A stretch of DNA of 64,000 bases from Isoetes taiwanensis (Eukaryota; Streptophyta; Lycopodiopsida; Isoetales; Isoetaceae): assembly GCA_021234155.1 (NCBI GenBank), contig JAJEKV010000062.1, forward strand, positions 6,974,432 to 7,038,431. The letters are read 5' to 3'. Under the pieces are notes generated by a model. The model saw only the letters and a program-made list of their open reading frames with translations, had not been told where the DNA came from and did no database searches. This document shows positions 12,476 through 23,210 of the stretch, one piece after another; the first letter of the stretch is position 1; the number at the start of each line of letters is the position of its first letter. The position numbers were made by a program, and so were the translations under genes.

Positions 12476-12988
12476 TGATATATGAACAGGAATCAAGAAT
12501 ACAATGGCCCGAAGGCAAGCAGGAACACGAGACAGATGCCTAGAAGGCTCAAGACTGCCGTTGAACCGGAATGGTTCGACAAGAAGGAGATGCCTCCTTA
12601 TATATCTAAGCCGACGGTCAAGATCGCGCCACTCCAATGGATGAGATCGCGCCAAGTGTCGCGCATGCATTTAGGTTCTAGAATATTCTAGAACCTCCTA
12701 GAGATAGTCCCACATATGAGGAAGCTGTGAAGGTATGTCTTCAACAAAATATTGGTAGCGCACTTGGCAAGGGTATGTGACTCGCAACTGGAAGGTTGCG
12801 AGTTTAAACCCTGTCTTGTGCAACTACCCTTTTGCATCTGTGTGACGACCATCTTTTGTATATACGAGTATAATGATCGTATGATACGAATATCCATATT
12901 GTGACGCCTTTTGCATCTATGTGACGACCATCTTTTGTATATACGAGTATAATGATCGTATGATACGAATATCCATATGGTCGTCACA
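12476..12988 (-). mobile_element. 3' LTR of chromovirus
   Basis: On the sense (minus) strand it begins TGTGACGACC and ends TATATCA. It is about 90 bp longer than the 5' LTR because a segment carrying the GTGACGACCATCTTTTG run is duplicated in tandem (about 12841-12903 and 12922-12985). The segment 12750-12830 holds an antisense tRNA-like module. Confidence 0.9.
12750..12830 (+). repeat. tRNA-like module in chromovirus LTR (copy in 3' LTR)
   Basis: On the strand opposite to the element, TGGTAGCGCACTTGGCAAGG resembles a Pol III A box (TRGCNNARYNGG) and GAGTTTAAACCC resembles a B box (GGTTCGANTCC). The 5' LTR copy at 18041-18120 reads AAGTTCAAACCCC, closer to a true B box. Box spacing is compatible with a tRNA-derived sequence, but no complete cloverleaf is evident. 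Confidence 0.45.
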
Positions 12989-13295
12989 CCATCCCCCTCC
13001 TACGACGGCGACGAGTCCTCGGAGCTGGGGCCGGAGTACTCAAACTTGGCTTGTTCGGGTAACGTCGGTGAAACTCCGCAATTTTGTCAGGCGCATTAGT
13101 CAGATTCTCGGCAGGCTCCCAGGTTCTATCACTTGGCGAGTAACCTTCCCAATCAACAAAGTAATACAATCGTCGACGAAGAAACTTGGAGTCCAGAATC
13201 TCTTGAACCTCGAACTCCTCATGATCATCAATCTCGACTGGTGGTGGAGGTGGAGGTACTTGATCTGGAAATGGATTCGCCATATAGGGTTCCAA
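12984..13295 (-). pseudogene. Chromodomain at integrase C terminus
   Basis: A 103-codon open stretch contains a recognisable chromodomain: VQEILDSKF, then YYFVDWEGYSPSDRTWEPAE and an IAEFHRRYP helix. The aromatic residues (Y, W, W) that would form the methyl-lysine cage are present. In chromoviruses this module directs integration towards heterochromatin marks. A proline-rich stretch precedes it and an arginine-rich tail (RTRRRRRRG) follows. The stop codon lies a few bases inside the 3' LTR. It is out of frame with the preceding integrase piece, so the polyprotein is broken here. Confidence 0.85.
12989..13003 (-). other. Polypurine tract of chromovirus
   Basis: The sense strand reads AGGAGGGGGATGG directly before the 3' LTR start TGTGACG. 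It overlaps the last codons of the chromodomain frame, whose TGA stop lies inside the first bases of the LTR. Confidence 0.8.
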
Positions 13296-13618
13296 TCCAA
13301 CAAAGATACATGGAACACTGGGTGAAGCCGAACTGATGGCGGAAGCTCAAGACGGAAAGCAGCATCACCAACTCGTTCAATGATCCGATAGGGACCTAAG
13401 CGCCGGTAGTCGAGCTTGTTACAAGGGCGAGCTGTCGGCAAATCCTGACGCAAGAGCCAAACAAGATCATCAACTGCAAAATGAGGAGCGTCCAGACAAT
13501 GCTGATCTGCATGATAACGATAACGTGCTTGAGCCTGGAGGAGATGGTGCTGAAGATCATCCTGGAGCATGCGGAGCTTCTCGAGCCTGTCTTTGGCACT
13601 GGGATTGATCGAAGTCAT
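13100..13618 (-). pseudogene. Integrase C-terminal region
   Basis: The frame carries the conserved GPYRIIERVGDAAFRLELP and HPVFHVSLL motifs (GPF...YRL.LP, HPVFHVS) that link gypsy integrase cores to the chromodomain. Upstream is an RYHADQHCLDAPHFAVDDLV segment, matching the usual K.YAD..R....F.VGD.V pattern. It is separated by frameshifts from the catalytic core at 13762-14115 and from the chromodomain, so it is part of one inactivated pol. Confidence 0.85.
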
Positions 13619-13761
13619 ATCCGGGGAGCGATGAAAGACGAGTCCGCCCGTGGAGGCATGGATAGAATTATTGTAAGCAAATTACGCCACCGTAGCCAAT
13701 CAACCCAGGTCATCCCGGCCGATAATTGATGAAGCATCGCAAATCTTGCTCAACCGTTTGA

Positions 13762-14429
13762 TTAGTGCGCCCACCGCCCCATTGGTCTCCGGATGATGTC
13801 CAGAAGAGAGCGACCGTTCCATATACAAGAGTTGCAATAGACGCTTCCAAAAGCTAGCAACAAACCGAGGGGCCGCTGGCCACCGACAATGTTATCTGGT
13901 AAGCTATGGAGTCGAACCACCTCTCGAAGCAAGAGAACCATTGTGGCTTCACTGGAGATAGAAGTGCTGCAAGGAATGAAATGTGCCATCTTGGAAAAAC
14001 GGTCAACAATAACAAGGATGGCATCATGCCCCTGGGAGGATGGAAGCTCGACAATAAAATCCATCGAAATACTCTTCCAAGGACCGGCCGAACTGGTAAA
14101 AGGCCGGGCAGCCATGTGGGCCGATTAGCCGAAGCTTTTGCACGACAACAAATATCACGTGAGCGTACAAAAGACTCAACAGTGCGGCGGAGACCTGGCC
14201 ACCAATAATCTCGAGCAATAAGTTCCAGAGTCTTGGCAATGCCAAAATGGCCGGCGAGAGGAGAATCATGACAGAACTGCAGAACTTGAAGTCGAGGGGC
14301 ACCATCCGCAATATACAGGAATCCATCATGAAACAGAAGTCCATCTCGAACCTCAAAATGATCATAGTCCAACCTCATTTGTCGGGAAGATGGTGCTGAG
14401 CCAAGCTGTGATATTATGTCCTGCGCCAA
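13762..14429 (-). pseudogene. Integrase zinc-binding and core domain
   Basis: The H2C2 zinc-binding domain is recognisable (HDSPLAGHFGIAKTLELI, YWWPGL). Its expected C-x2-C appears as DICC. After a frameshift near 14100 comes the DDE core start, SISMDFIVELPSSQGHDAI, with the first catalytic Asp, then DRFSKMAHFIP. The region of the second Asp and the Glu is frame-shifted and poorly preserved. Strand transfer activity is therefore lost in this copy. Confidence 0.85.
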
Positions 14430-14450
14430 TGGGTCAGAAGGAAGAGATGC

Positions 14451-15146
14451 TCAAACAAACTCCAACAAGGATGTATCATGAGGCCTTTCGAACAAAGTGA
14501 TGGCCATGAGCTGTAAACGATCAGGTCCTAGAATAACCTGTGATTGCTGATCAAATGCTGGCTCCCCCGCCTTAGGTTCGAAATAAGATCTACGAGAAAG
14601 AGCATCTGGTTTTCCTTGAAGCGTGCCAGGCCGAAACTTGATGATGAAATCAAAGCGGGATAGCACCTGTGTATGCCACCGAGCCTGACGACGATTAAGA
14701 ACTCGAGCAGACTGGAAATACTCCAGATTGCGATGATTCGTATACACAGTCACCTTATGAGGATAACCCTCAAGAAATCGTCGCCACTCCTGAAAAGAGT
14801 CAACAATCGCCAAAAGTTCCTTATCGTAAATAGGATAGTTGATTTTTGCAGCCTGGAACTTTCGGGAATGATAGGCGATCGGGTGCAGCTCATGATCATC
14901 CCCCTCTTGCAACAAGATGCTGCCAAGAGCAAAATCTGATGCATCAGCTTCGAGAATATAGGGACGCGCAGGATCCGGGTGTGCAAGAACAGGTGCTGCT
15001 GTAAAGACATGCTTCAGAGTGATGAATGCTGATTCTGCTTCAATTGTCCACTTAAAAGGAACATCCTTCCTGGTGAGACGTGTCAAAGGCAAGACGATCT
15101 CCGAATAGTCCTTGATGAAGTGGCGATAAAAATTGGCAAACCCCAA
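14451..15146 (-). pseudogene. RNase H domain and RT connection
   Basis: A 231-codon open frame begins with GFANFYRHFIKDYSEI, the end of gypsy RT, and continues with W..E.E.AF..LK..... It then holds the RNase H signature EADASDFALGSILLQ, AYHSRKFQAAKINYPIYDKE (catalytic Glu) and TNHRNLEYF (family TDHKNLEY; the Asp is Asn here). KPDALSRR ends the domain as in other gypsy elements. This is the longest open pol segment of the element. Confidence 0.9.
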
Positions 15147-15179
15147 GAAGCACTGTACATCTTTAACCGAGGAAGGTGT

Positions 15180-15950
15180 TTCTCAATCAAGAACTGACCT
15201 TCTCTAGATCCATCGTAACACCCTGAGACGTGATGCGATAGCCCAGAAACTCGACATTGTCCTGCTCGAACTGACACTTCTCCAGCTTGGCATAAAGTCC
15301 ATGTTCCCGTAGCTTCTGAAGGAATGTTCTTCATGCTCCTCCAAAGTCTTTGAATAAATCAGAACATCATCTAGATAGACGATAACAAAAAGATCCAAAA
15401 ACTCTCGAAAAACATCGTTAGCCATGTCTTTGAAGGTCATTGAGCATTGATAAGGCCGAAAGGCATGACGGCATACTCAAAATGATCATACCGAGTTCGA
15501 AAGGTTGTCTTCCACTCATCACCTTCCCTGATACGGATAAGATTATAGGCACCTCGAAGATCAATTTTTGTGAAGTATCGTGCACCTTGGAGCCACTCAA
15601 GTAACTTTGGAATCAGAGGGAGAGGATACCAATTACGCGCAGTGATCTTGTTGAGGTCGCGATAAATCCACGACCAGCCGCAAAGAACCATCCTTCTTGG
15701 AAACAAAGAAGATGGCAGCTCCTGCGGGTGACTGGGAATGTCGAATAAACCCAGTTGCAAGATTCTCCTCGATATATGTCCACAAAGTCTCCATTACATT
15801 GGCGACAAGCCATAGATAGGGCCAAATGGCGGGGTCGCCCCGGCTTAAGATCAATGGGGCGCCATAAGGACGATGTTCTCAGGAAGCTTGCGGCTTTGAC
15901 CTTATCAAAAACATCGCCAAAATCCTTGTACTTATCGTGAACCACAGAGC
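15180..15950 (-). pseudogene. Reverse transcriptase, split by frameshifts
   Basis: Three frames hold consecutive RT motifs: [20 protein letters not shown] and [15 protein letters not shown] with [13 protein letters not shown] in one, and [12 protein letters not shown] in the next. YLDD supplies two catalytic Asp residues and IDLRGAY the first. At least two frameshifts (near 15440 and 15200-15340) break the domain. The order and motifs are those of Ty3/gypsy RT. Confidence 0.9.
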
Positions 15951-16341
15951 AGATGTTTCGACGTTTCTAGCGAGCTAGTCGGCGGATGGACTTGATTGCA
16001 AATGCCGACCGGGATCTTGTCTACCATCTAATAAACTGTGAAGAGAGATCTTCTCGAGATACCGAAAACAGGGCGAAGAAGCCTCTACGTAAGGTGGGAT
16101 CAAGAACAGAACGAGCAGAACAACAGCCAGGCGCAGGGAGCAACCGGGACAGAATTGGAGCAGAACCGATCAAGAACCGGAGCAGGGCGTGGACCGGAGA
16201 GCGAGCGTAAAACCGAACTAGAGCAGAGCCGAGCCGAGAGCCGGGCTGGGCGGGGGATATCATCAAGAACATAATCGAATCCGGGCATGAACCGGAGCGT
16301 AAAACAGAACAACAAGGACAAAGCATCAAGAGCCCACGACA

Positions 16342-16803
16342 TCATATGGACCGGGTAGATATTGGTGCAGAGGCTTGAACTACAGATGAACTGGAACTAG
16401 AGCTCGAACCAACAAACCGAAAGGATCTAGTACGCCAATCAATCTGTGGGTTATGTAGCTCGAGCCAGGGCAGACCCAAGACTACTGGCGCATGTGGGCT
16501 AGCAATGAGATTGAAGGAAATGCTACAAGAAGCTCCCTCGAACAAAACGTGAAGAGGTGCAGTACATTCTGTGACTGCGCCTGAAGAGATCTCACGTCCA
16601 TCAGTCACACTAACAGAGGCTGGATGCTCGACCCTGCTTCTAGGAATGGCGTGCTTAGTAGCGAACATACTATCCATGAAGCAGGCATTCGCACCACAAT
16701 CAAGTTGCGTCATCGTCTCTATCCTCCCATTCTCCGACTCCAATGAAATAGAGATAAAAAAATTCTTTACTGACCTTGTCCGAGGGAATAAAACCTTCGT
16801 CAC
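16342..16803 (-). pseudogene. Retropepsin (aspartic protease) of chromovirus
   Basis: The frame contains TQLDCGANACFMDSMFA, the D-[ST]-G-A active site in which Cys replaces Ser/Thr, and later VVLGLPWLELHNPQIDW, the LG.PWL motif typical of chromoviral proteases. It is in another frame than gag, as in gypsy elements that use frameshifting, or because of decay. The 16.0-16.3 kb linker to RT is arginine/glutamate-rich and not conserved. Confidence 0.8.
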
Positions 16804-16826
16804 ATGTGGGAGGAGTTGAAGGAATG

Positions 16827-17762
16827 TCAGGCAAACGTCGAGAGACTCCTAACTACTCGGACGGGGTTCGAACGGTTTTCCGACCGATTTGGGCGCTTCA
16901 CAGGGCATCCAAGAGCAATATGACCAGCTCCCCCACAATAGAGGCAAAGATTAGCTTCTCTCCGATGTTGCTTCTTGGCGGCAGATAAAGGTCCTCGAAC
17001 TGCCCGATCAATCTGCATAGGCTCAGGTCTGGACCTGTTGGATTCTACAGATGAAATCGAGGAAGGCGTAGCTACAGACGCTTGTGTGATTGGGAAGACC
17101 TGACTACGTCTCTCCTGCCTGCGTTCGAAGAGCCGATTATCACATCGAACCACAAATCTGATGGCTTCCTCCAAAGTCTGAGGGTCCTCCATAGATAACA
17201 GCATATCCTTGACATCCTCACGTAACCCCCTTCAAAAACAGTCTTGAAGTACAACATCATCCCAGGCAGTATCTACCGCAATTTGACGAAATTCTGATGC
17301 ATATACTGAAGCTGGACGAGAGCCTTGCCTTAGATTGCAAAGTTTTGTGACTGCTGTGCGCTGACGATCGGTGTCTCCAAAGCATGCCTCGAGCTCTGCA
17401 GTGAATAAAGCAAAATTTTGCAACTCGGGAGCCCCTTTCTCCAGCAAGGGGGCAAACCAACTCAAGGCTGATCCAGAAAGAAGAGAGCCAACTAGACCGA
17501 CCTGTTCTCGATCTGTAGGATACCTGTGAGGGTGGAGTCGAATAACAAGACGAATCTGGTTCAAAAAACCTCGAAGCTTGGATCTGGTGCCATTAAATTT
17601 TTTTGGCAGGCTGATCTTAGGTTCCGATGACCTCCCCCCGGAGCTAGAGGATGATTCATGAGAAGCTAGCCGTTCCTGGAGCTCCTTATTATTCAACTGC
17701 AACTGCTGGCATACTTGAACAAGTTGCTGGACCTGCTGTAATAAGGATGAAACCTCCTCCAT
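16827..17762 (-). pseudogene. Gag of chromovirus, one in-frame stop
   Basis: The ATG at 17762 starts MEEVSSLLQQVQQLVQVCQQ, a predicted coiled coil, and follows the LTR by only 21 nt. A capsid-like region (FNGTRSKLRGFLNQI, GSALSWFAPLL, ELEACFG) follows, then a CCHC zinc knuckle, CLYCGGAGHIALGC. The frame is open for about 310 codons except for one TGA at 17232-17234. There the context F*RGLREDVK suggests a former CGA Arg codon, a single C-to-T change. The start was chosen because the first in-frame ATG after the LTR lies there; the frame itself runs open through the LTR. Confidence 0.85.
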
Positions 17763-17783
17763 AGAGACAGGAATCGCCCAATA
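17763..17783 (-). other. Putative primer site and minimal leader of chromovirus
   Basis: Only 21 nt separate the LTR end (TATATCA) from the gag ATG. The sense strand reads TATTGGGCGATTCCTGTCTC. TGGGCGATTCC could pair with a tRNA ending GGAATCGCCCA, but it is not the initiator tRNA-Met site used by the other LTR elements here. Self-priming as in Tf1/sushi elements is an alternative. Confidence 0.45.
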
Positions 17784-18207
17784 TGATATATGAACATGAA
17801 TCAAGAATACAATGGCCCGAAGGCAAGCAGGAACACGAGACAGATGCCTAGAAGGCTCAAGACTGGCGTTGAACCGGAATGGTTCGACAAGAAGGAGATG
17901 CCTCCTTATATATCTAAGCCGATGGTCAAGATTGCGCCACTCCAATAGATGAGATCGCATGCATTTAGGTTCTAGAATATTCTAGAACTCCTAAAGATAG
18001 TCCCACATATGAGGAAGCTATGAAGGAATGTCTTCAACAAAATATTGGTAGCGCACTTGGCAAGGATATGCGACTTCGCCAATCGGAAGGTTCTTGAAGT
18101 TCAAACCCCGCCTTGTGCAACTACCCTTTTTGCATCTGTGTGACGACCATCTTTTGTACATACGAGTATAATGATCGTATGATACGAATATCCATATGGT
18201 CGTCACA
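17784..18207 (-). mobile_element. 5' LTR of chromovirus
   Basis: Sense strand TGTGACGACC...TATATCA, 424 bp. It matches 12476-12988 with few substitutions, lacks a 12-14 bp segment near the CATGCATTTAGG run and has a single copy of the sequence duplicated in the 3' LTR. The tRNA-like module lies at about 18041-18120. Confidence 0.9.
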
Positions 18208-19115
18208 AAGTCTAGGTATGGACTTGAACTTCCTAGCAGGTTGTAAAGGAAAGAGTTTTGTAGGAAATTGATCAGCATCAGTGCAAAGAGCTAAAGCAAC
18301 CTGGAGAAATGCAGACTTGAATTCAGAAGTTTGTAGCTTCCAAGCCATCTACGATAGCATGGAATATTAAAACAAGGTATGACAAACATTTCACATTGAA
18401 TCTCTGTTTGGGGCAAAATATTTTCTGGAGTAAAGAGACTTGCAGGATATAACAAGAGATGGATAGCATTGGCACTACCAGATGCTGCTAGTGGAGTATT
18501 ATCTACAAATGGCAATCAAAGATTAATGCTTTAGTTGTAGTACAAAGATCTGTGTTTTGTTAAATACTAAAGTATCTTCGCCTGCTTTGGTGTTGCCTGT
18601 TGCTATTAAACAGATGCCAAATCTGAAACCCTGGAACCATAATCGTGGAAAAAAGCAATACTGAACATGTAGCATAATAGGTCTGCTTTGGCTACCTTTT
18701 CTCACGTGAACATAAAAGCATATTGTAGCGCATAGAAATTGGAACCCTAAGTTGAAGGCCCTCTGGAATAACTAAATTGCTTGTAAGAGCTGATTCTGCA
18801 GTCAGCCTTGGTGAATTGGTTCAAAGGGAGCCAGAAGGAATCTCGCAGGGGCTGCCTTCCATGGAAAGAAAAACCGTATGAAGACTGGCTTACCGAGGTC
18901 TGGAGCCAGCCGAAAACAAGGTGTAACTGGAGCTTATAAAAACCAACAAGATTTATGAAATCTAGCTGCTGACAAATTCTTCCAGGACTGAGATATCTGG
19001 CTGCAGCCACCAGCCTTTGTCGAGCTTGATTGTAGAAGATATATGGCCAAGTAGCTTTTTGTTTTAGGGTTTCAATGCCCAAGTCATATTGAGGAATTAG
19101 AACCAAGAGGCCAAA
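18208..19115. other. No gene recognised
   Basis: A 146-codon minus-strand frame overlaps the gypsy LTR at its start and has no known domain, so I do not call it a gene. Nothing else is visible. Confidence 0.4.
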
Positions 19116-19315
19116 TGTGACGCTCCCTGAATATATACGACCCCCGGCCGTATACATACGGGGACTTTCCCCTCCCATGGCGACCATCTCGCCGTGAGCA
19201 GGGCCCTCCGTCTATCCCGGGCCATCTATGGAGAGATGCCCGAGTGAAGGACACGGAGGGGTCATTCGGCCCACGCCTTCAATGGGGCTCGCGTGAATAC
19301 ATGTTAGCACACAGC

Positions 19316-19320
<5 letters not shown>

Positions 19321-19364
<44 letters not shown>
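19321..19364. repeat. (TA)22 microsatellite
   Basis: Uninterrupted TA dinucleotides within the gypsy LTR. The 2.8-kb copy has a short TA-rich run at the same place and the 60.9-kb copy has none, so the array expanded here. Confidence 0.95.
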
Positions 19365-19369
<5 letters not shown>

Positions 19370-21889
19370 CCACCACGAAGGGTGGAACATCCATCCAAAT
19401 ACCCACGGCAAAGAATATGCATCTAATCCTAAGGAAAACACCCAAAACCCCGTGTTCTACCCCGGTTCGGACTCTGTGAGGATAGATCGACGCTCGACCT
19501 CAAGAGATCGCCAGACGAGGTATAACCCGGCGCTTGGGCTATAGAACATCGGCTAGGGTTGCCACTCCATCCGCCCCTCCCGTGCACACTTTGCGATGGG
19601 TCGATTCACGCTATGGCTTTGCTATAGCCTTCCCGAGACGTTAGGCTCGAGGTATCACCCCTCGCCGAGCCTACCTGTGGGTTCATGACGCCTCCCTCCG
19701 GACGAGGCAGGTCGGGGAAGTGTCCCCTTCCGTGATCACAAGTGGTTCCATGGGTGAGCTAGAGAATACGTGCGCATCAGCGACCCCGCATCCGTGCAGG
19801 CTTACTCACCCTAAATCTACTCAAAGTGCAAGGTGCCCCATACGTCACACACTCTACACCCGTGGAGTGTTAGACCCATACCGCCCTCGTGACCGGCCAG
19901 GGCCTAGCCCATCAGAGGGAGTCTCGTGAGCCTTTTATGTTCGTGCAAGACCCCACCCCCACTTCACCACTTGTCCCTTCTTTGGTGCTAAGCCAATCCA
20001 TAGCATCTATGACCCGTTGGTCTCTTGTACACAGGCCGCATCTAATGGGAAATATATGGATCTACCTAGGAGCATACTATAAAGACGGCTCAGAGGTCTC
20101 TACCCCCCGTAATTCCCCCATTTCAAGAGTAATACTATGCAAAGAACTATCAATCCATCATTTAAGAGCAAGTACAGAATCGAGATAAGGAGAACTCACC
20201 TTTGCAACCAAGGGGTTAGTTCCTACAGTAAAAGCATAGAGAACACGAGAAATGGAAGAAATACACACAACAAGTGCCCAAACAGGCGCTACCCTAAATA
20301 TAACACAGCTAAGCTACAGACTAACCGTCGAATCGGGCTTGGGATGGCTCCATCTCGATTTCTGAAGGGTGCCTGGCTGTTGCTCCTCCTCCCCCATCTC
20401 CAATTGCTCCTAATTCGAATTGGGGCACAAAAGCCCTAATTTGGGTGTCCAAAATGGAAACCCTGCCTTGCCCAATCGATTTGGGCCAGGTGGCAGCTCC
20501 GGGTTGGCTAATATTAACTAATTTGGTATTTTAGGCCCTTTTAATATTAGATTAAGCCCTAAATTCGAATTAGGGTTAGGTTAGGTTTCCACCTTTATAA
20601 TTTAATTATTAACATAGCTAACAATGTTTAAAATGAAACGCACTTATTTAAGAAGTGCGTTTGAAAGATTCCTTCTAAAAATTTACAAAATTCTAAAATA
20701 CCCCTAAAAAGGACTCTTTTACTATCTCGTGTCTAAAGATTTATAAAACTGCTCATGAAAACAGACATTTTAGGAAGACTTAACATTAAGGAGAAGAACA
20801 ACAAAGAAAAATATCTCATTTTAGAGGGGAAAAGGACCACTACGAAAGCCAAAGATTTATTATGGGGCAAACTCATATGAAAAAATTAGACGCTTTTGTA
20901 TCTTATCCCTTAGAACGTTTATATTGGCTGTTATAGAAGACAAAAAATTTGTTATTTCACAACCATTTTGGCCATTCACAACCTTAAAAGACATTGGGAG
21001 ACAGTTGAACAAACTGCTTGAATGAAAAATTATTGTTTTTGCATCATATGGTATTACAAATGATAATACATCCACGAAATCATGCGCTTAGTTGAAGTTC
21101 CAACCGACGATCATGCCGTATAAATTTATACCGAGGAAACAGAAGTTGAAGTAGTGAAGCTCTGTGATTACATGGCCTTCTTTGTTGTTCTCGGAGATGT
21201 ATTCATCATGTCTTTGGGCTTGCACAATACCAATCCACAATATAGTGATGTTGAGAAGATAGTCAAGCTCCTTGTCAATGTTGAGAGTCTTCAAAGACAA
21301 TTCCATCATCTCAGTAGCATGCCATGCCATCGCACATTTCTCCACCAGAGAAGTATTTGTCTATCTTGCTTTTTTTTGTCTGTTTGCAAAGAAATAGGTA
21401 AACTTTTGAGGGGTTGCTACTCCTCGCACCCCTATGGACAAACTACGTAGTTTCCTTCTCGTTGAACACATGTGTCTCCATAACATTTTGGGGTCCTTTG
21501 CCTTTAGAAGCGCTTTTGAGCCCTAAAGTGAAGTTAGCATGTGTGTAGAGAAAAAAAAAGTAAAAATAACAACGGATTCGACTAATTTATGCTCTAACAT
21601 TGCATTACAAGGTCAGAGAATTTAGAACTATTTTAGAACTTTTTGAACTAAAAAACTAAGAAAAACTCAGATAAAATTATCCCTTGAGTGTGTTATTTCA
21701 ACAAGATTAAGTTGCAAAACCTTTGGGAGCAAGAAAGACCCCACAAGATTTTTGCACGATATAAACTTATACTCCCTCGGACTACATATTTTATGTATAT
21801 ATATATCTATATACATCTTATACATGTTAATATATATATATACAAGAAAATTAATACGTCCTACGGCGCATTGTTCCAGGCTACTGAGA

Positions 21890-22440
21890 TTCTCTTGTGA
21901 TTCCTCTATATTCTTCAACATTCTATGTATTATATTTAGCATTCATGAAGATTCCCCTAGGTTCTCTTAGAATTTTCTATTTTGATTGAGGTGCTTACCC
22001 ATGAGCATTTAAAACCTTCTAAAATAATCTATTTTGGATCCATTGCAACATTTTAAAATATTTTCTATTTTTAGACTGAGGTGCTTGCCCTGAGCATCTA
22101 GAATATTTTTTTTTCAAGATTTATATTGTACACCTTTATTATGAAACATTTTAGAACATTCTATTGTCGCTCTTTGCAAAATCTTAAAAAAACTCTAAGA
22201 TTTATCAAGATTTTCTTAAATTCCCTTAGATATTATGAAGATTCCCTTAGATTCAATTAGATTTTAAGAGATTCTGTTAGACTTGTATATTTTCCTAGAT
22301 TCTCTTACAATTTATGAGATTTCCTTATATTCCCTTTAATTCTCCTGGATTCCCTTACATTCTAGAAATTTCTAGAACATTTTACAACTTTCTGAATATT
22401 TTAAAACTTTCAAAACATCCTAGAATATTATAGTCTATTT
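21890..22440. repeat. Degenerate short repeats (TTCCCTTAGATTC-like)
   Basis: Variants of GATTCCCTTAGATTC, ATTCTCTTA and TTCTAGAACATTTT recur about every 12-30 bp. They read like a decayed minisatellite within the TIR element. No coding content. Confidence 0.5.
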
Positions 22441-22500
22441 TATCTTAATTAGAACATTACCCTTAAGTATATTTGAAACATAAATTCTTCATAGAATTAA

Positions 22501-22563
22501 TGCTTGGTCTAGTGGTTAGAGTGGGGGGTTTGGGGGGTTAAGGATCAGGGTTCGAATCCCTCC
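22501..22563 (+). repeat. tRNA-like module with perfect B box
   Basis: GGTCTAGTGGTTAGAG resembles the A box and GGTTCGAATCC is an exact consensus B box. They are separated by a G-rich stretch instead of a normal anticodon arm, so it is not a functional tRNA gene. It lies inside the 3.2-kb TIR element and may be a fossil SINE head. Confidence 0.6.
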
Positions 22564-22614
22564 AATAACATAAAAAATTTTAAAAGCCTTTCCTTAAGGA
22601 ACGAGCATTCAATA

Positions 22615-22850
22615 TGAGCCTTAGGATCTTAGACTCGATCAACGATCAAGATCTCACCATATGAAAGCAATATGAGCCGTAGGATCTATTACATATAATT
22701 CCCAAAACCACGTGGACCGTAGGATGTGTCCCCTCAATCTGGACCGTAGGAGCGTGGTACACCTATTATATGTAAACTCCCTGGCCATCTGGGCCATAGG
22801 ATACGTCCCAAACCCACGTGAGCCGTCGAATCTCGGATGGACGGTCGGAT
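22615..22850. repeat. Dispersed CCGTAGGAT motifs
   Basis: Six or seven variants of (A/G)(G/A)(G/A)CCGTAGGAT occur about every 30-55 bp (near 22618, 22675, 22714, 22742, 22792, 22823). Similar GCCGTTGGAT-type motifs are common in plant MITEs and LTRs. Role unknown. Confidence 0.5.
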
Positions 22851-23070
22851 AAGCGCGACAAACATAAGAACATATATACATCAGATATATATTCAATATA
22901 TATACGTTCACATATTTGTATATATAAAAAAAGCAGTATAAATTTATATGCTAGGAAGTCTCACAGATAGATTTATACCTTAAGACTTCTCTTTTTTTCG
23001 GATATATATATGTAAATATATATGTTATATATATTATATATTTATATAATACACATATATATATATATTT

Positions 23071-23210
23071 GGTATAAATTTATACCGAGAAAACTCTTGC
23101 GGTATAAATTTATACCGCTCAAGTCTTCTTGCGGTATAAATTTATACCGTGCGAACTCTCTAGCATACTATGTCCACATATTACTATCTATTAAGGTATA
23201 AATTTATACC
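23071..23210. repeat. Cluster of four perfect 16-bp palindromes
   Basis: GGTATAAATTTATACC occurs exactly at 23071-23086, 23101-23116, 23133-23148 and 23195-23210. Degenerate copies lie at 21117-21132 and 22935-22950. Spacers share CTC/CTT-rich words such as AAGTCTTCTTGC. The cluster sits about 600 bp inside the right end of the TIR element, a place where subterminal transposase-binding repeats often lie. Confidence 0.9.

Larger units (their letters stand above)
12476..18207 (-). mobile_element. Near-complete chromovirus (Ty3/gypsy), 5.7 kb
   Basis: Two direct LTRs (12476-12988 and 17784-18207) enclose gag, protease, RT, RNase H, integrase and a C-terminal chromodomain, in that order on the minus strand. 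The order and chromodomain define the chromovirus branch of Metaviridae. The gag and pol style suggests the Tcn1-like chromoviruses known from fungi and non-seed plants, which is an inference. The LTRs differ by few substitutions, so insertion is fairly recent, yet pol is split by several frameshifts and the copy cannot be autonomous. Flanking pentamers GAATC and AAGTC are not identical, so no clean target duplication is seen. Confidence 0.92.

Noticed and set aside
13133-14208. Plus-strand frames across the chromovirus
   Set aside because: Shadows of integrase on the minus strand.
18747-19187. 146-codon minus-strand frame
   Set aside because: Its first 24 codons or so are gypsy LTR sequence and the rest shows no domain; likely chance.
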